Made by a program: the position numbers and the translations under genes. Below are positions 14,143 through 15,826 of a stretch of 15,826 nucleotides of DNA, piece by piece. The notes below the pieces were generated by a model, which was not told the DNA's origin, searched no databases, and saw nothing but the letters and a program-made list of their open reading frames with translations. Within the stretch, counting starts at the first letter, position 1. Each line of letters opens with the position of its first letter. Origin of the DNA: CAYWTX01 sp964461295 (GTDB taxonomy: Bacteria; Planctomycetota; Phycisphaerae; SM23-33); contig CAYWTX010000229.1 of the NCBI GenBank assembly GCA_964461295.1, positions 1 to 15,826 on the forward strand. Direction: 5' to 3'.

Positions 14143-15483
14143 TCACTTCCCGAACACCGCGAACCTCCGGATCACCGGCTCGCCGACCGCCTGGGTGATG
14201 CGAAGACGAATCTCTTTGGCGATGAACTGATTGATGGACAGAATCCGCTTATGACCCATGCACCGGCCGGAGGCCATCGGCCACCAGGTGCCCCAACAGG
14301 CTTTCCCTTCAACCGTCCACTCGCGCACGCGATGGCCCTGTGACTGGTCCTCCATCAGCATGATCCGTTCGATCCTGCGCGGTTCGGGTAACTCGATCTT
14401 GATCTCTCGCCCCGTGCCGGGCGTCTCGGCAAGCGGCGTCCCAAGGCGCTCGCGGATGAGGCGCCCCAACCCGGTCACGGCCTTGACGTCGGCGTCCGGA
14501 ATCAGGCCCCGGTCATCGGGAGTCAGGTTGATCAGAAGGTTGGCGTTCCGGCCGACGGTATCGCAGTAACGGGCGAAGAGGTACTCGGGATCGGCCACCA
14601 GATGATCTTCGCCTGCCCGCCAGAACCAGCCGCCGACGTAGGCCCGATGCTGGTCGCGGACAGTCAGCGTGGCCTCGGCGTGGCTCCAGACTTTGCTGTC
14701 GGGGTTGCCCGCACACTTGTAGGCGCCGTTGTCGCCGGCCAGCGATGAGGTGTCTCTCCCGTCGGTGCTCCAACAATCCTCCATGCAGAACCCTTGCTCG
14801 TTGTACAGGTTACGCGACCGGTTCACGATCGCCTCGGGGCCGGACCAGGCGATCATGTTCGGCTGTAGCTTCCGCAGCAGGGGCACGAGGTCGGGGCCGC
14901 CTTTCTCCGGCGGCACGGTGTTGCCGTCGAACCAGTGTTCGATCAGCTCACCGTAGTTGCCCCAGATTTCCTCGCATTGCTTAAGCACGACGGCGTTGAA
15001 AGCCTTGATCTTGTCCGAATCGCCCGCGTTCACGTAGTTGAGTCCATGGTCCGCGACGTCGTACAGGAAATTAGTGGCCGTCGAGTAGTACACTCCGGGT
15101 TTGACTCCATAGCGGCGACAGGACGCCACAAACTCCCTGACGATATCGCCTTCGCCCTTACGCCAAGGCGTGTTGCGGACGCTGTACTCGTGGACTGCCG
15201 TAGGCCAGAGGCTGAAACCGGTGTTGTGTTTGGCGGTGAGCACGGCGTACTTGGCCCCGGCGGCGACGGCAGCCTGTACCCACTGGTCGGTGTCCAGTTG
15301 ACGGGGATTGAACCTGTCCAGATCGATCCTGGCCGGACGCGGCCCCTTCCCGCCGGACCATGTGGTGAAGGCCTCCCACCATTCGGGCTGGAACACCTCG
15401 ATGTCGTAATGGATGAACGCGCCCAGCTCGGCGTCGGCATAGGCCAGTTGCTGCGGTGTGGGGGTGGCATTAATTTCGGGCAT
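14143..15483 (-). CDS. GH29 alpha-L-fucosidase-like glycoside hydrolase (446 aa)
   Basis: ATG 15483 is preceded by GGAG at 6 nt; an in-frame GTG at 15495 overlaps that site and is not used. There is no signal peptide, so it is probably cytoplasmic and acts on imported sugars. The GH29 barrel covers about residues 10-350, with GAFIHYDIEVFQPEWW (21-36; His25 of the substrate pocket), VLTAKHNTGFSLWPT (81-95), GVKPGVYYS (126-134), GELIEHWFDGN (178-188; Asp186 is the expected nucleophile), QPNMIAWSGPE (207-217), YVGGWFW (282-288) and GRNANLLINLTPDDRGLIP (311-329). Residues about 355-446 form a C-terminal beta-sandwich resembling F5/8-type modules. The usual KHHDGF reads KHNTGF here, so the sugar specificity may differ from fucose. 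A PQQ-repeat gene lies 48 bp upstream on the same strand and an oxidoreductase relic downstream. The family is secure, the exact substrate is not. Confidence 0.85.
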   Translation of the reverse strand: MPEINATPTPQQLAYADAELGAFIHYDIEVFQPEWWEAFTTWSGGKGPRPARIDLDRFNPRQLDTDQWVQAAVAAGAKYAVLTAKHNTGFSLWPTAVHEYSVRNTPWRKGEGDIVREFVASCRRYGVKPGVYYSTATNFLYDVADHGLNYVNAGDSDKIKAFNAVVLKQCEEIWGNYGELIEHWFDGNTVPPEKGGPDLVPLLRKLQPNMIAWSGPEAIVNRSRNLYNEQGFCMEDCWSTDGRDTSSLAGDNGAYKCAGNPDSKVWSHAEATLTVRDQHRAYVGGWFWRAGEDHLVADPEYLFARYCDTVGRNANLLINLTPDDRGLIPDADVKAVTGLGRLIRERLGTPLAETPGTGREIKIELPEPRRIERIMLMEDQSQGHRVREWTVEGKACWGTWWPMASGRCMGHKRILSINQFIAKEIRLRITQAVGEPVIRRFAVFGK

Positions 15484-15531
15484 AGTTATCTCCACATGAG
15501 AGGGTTGACCGATGTCATCGTCGGCCGATCG

Positions 15532-15826
15532 CTACGGCTTGCCGATACACCACAACTTGCCAGCGCCGCGAATGATCAGCTTGCCGTCCACCAGGGCCGG
15601 CGAGGGTCCGACGTTGTAGTCATCAAGTTCATTGGTCCCGACGATTTCCGGTTTGGGTCCGGCCCTAATGACATAACTGCGTCCGCCGGTGGCGAGGTAC
15701 AGGTGTCCGTCGGCGGTGGCTACCGGGCTGGTGAAGTTGGACACACCGGGCAAGGGGATGGTGGCGGTCAGGGCCCCTGTCCTCGCGTCGATGCAGTAGA
15801 GGGCGCTGGTGTCGTCCACCGGCACG
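15532..15826 (-). CDS. PQQ-like beta-propeller repeat protein, C-terminal part (partial)
   Basis: The frame is open from the right edge to TAG at 15532; the N-terminus lies outside the window, and a GTG at 15825 is not taken as the real start. The visible 97 residues show propeller blades: SALYCIDARTGALTATIPLP, SPVATADGHLYLATGGRSYVI, and SPALVDGKLIIRGAGKLWCI at the C-terminus. These are the repeating (A/D)-G-x-(L/I)-Y and C-(I/L)-D-x-x-T-G patterns of PQQ_2-type repeats. Planctomycetes encode many such exported propellers, often of unknown function; an enzyme using PQQ cannot be inferred from this piece. Its 48-bp spacing to the fucosidase-like gene suggests co-transcription. Confidence 0.8.
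   Translation of the reverse strand, partial: VPVDDTSALYCIDARTGALTATIPLPGVSNFTSPVATADGHLYLATGGRSYVIRAGPKPEIVGTNELDDYNVGPSPALVDGKLIIRGAGKLWCIGKP

Overview
The window looks like chromosomal DNA of a GC-rich planctomycete (Planctomycetota). The main evidence is a contiguous DUF1549/DUF1553 - DUF1501 - pre-peptidase C-terminal (PPC) gene set on the plus strand, a combination expanded in that phylum. Secreted carbohydrate-active proteins, a PQQ-type propeller and relics of sulfatase and Gfo/Idh/MocA genes point the same way. No rRNA, tRNA, CRISPR array or intact insertion sequence was seen.

Layout. (1) 1-455, minus: the N-terminus of a protein resembling planctomycete GH10 xylanases, running off the left edge. 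It sits behind a long (about 320 nt), hairpin-rich untranslated leader with a good sigma70-type promoter at 778-805. (2) 7394 down to 871, minus: a probable three-gene operon of exported proteins. These are a 540-residue protein of unknown function with a carbohydrate-binding-like C-terminus, a 334-residue secreted protein, and a 1264-residue heparinase II/III-like protein. The second and third share an N-terminal beta-rich domain, so the 334-residue protein looks like a stand-alone or truncated copy of the front third of its neighbour. (3) 7395-7800: the divergent intergenic region, with a candidate minus-strand promoter, a strong Shine-Dalgarno sequence in front of a 15-codon mini-ORF, and an 8-bp stem. 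(4) 7801-13398, plus: DUF1549/DUF1553 protein, Tat-exported DUF1501 protein and two-domain PPC protein. A 15-bp tandem palindromic repeat is inserted in frame in the first gene. (5) 13399-14142: a gene graveyard with, on one strand but in scrambled order and three frames, a probable transposase scrap, a sulfatase N-terminus, a sulfatase middle piece and a Gfo/Idh/MocA N-terminus. (6) 15826 down to 14143, minus: the C-terminus of a PQQ-repeat protein followed by a cytoplasmic GH29-type alpha-L-fucosidase-like enzyme.

How it may fit together (inference): the exported lyase-like and binding proteins, the xylanase-like and fucosidase-like enzymes and the sulfatase remnants suggest turnover of complex, possibly sulfated polysaccharides. 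The DUF1549/DUF1501/PPC trio is a typical planctomycete exported set with no settled biochemical role. Short palindromes and low-complexity words recur between genes and in two cases reach into coding sequence, which is the most distinctive structural theme here.
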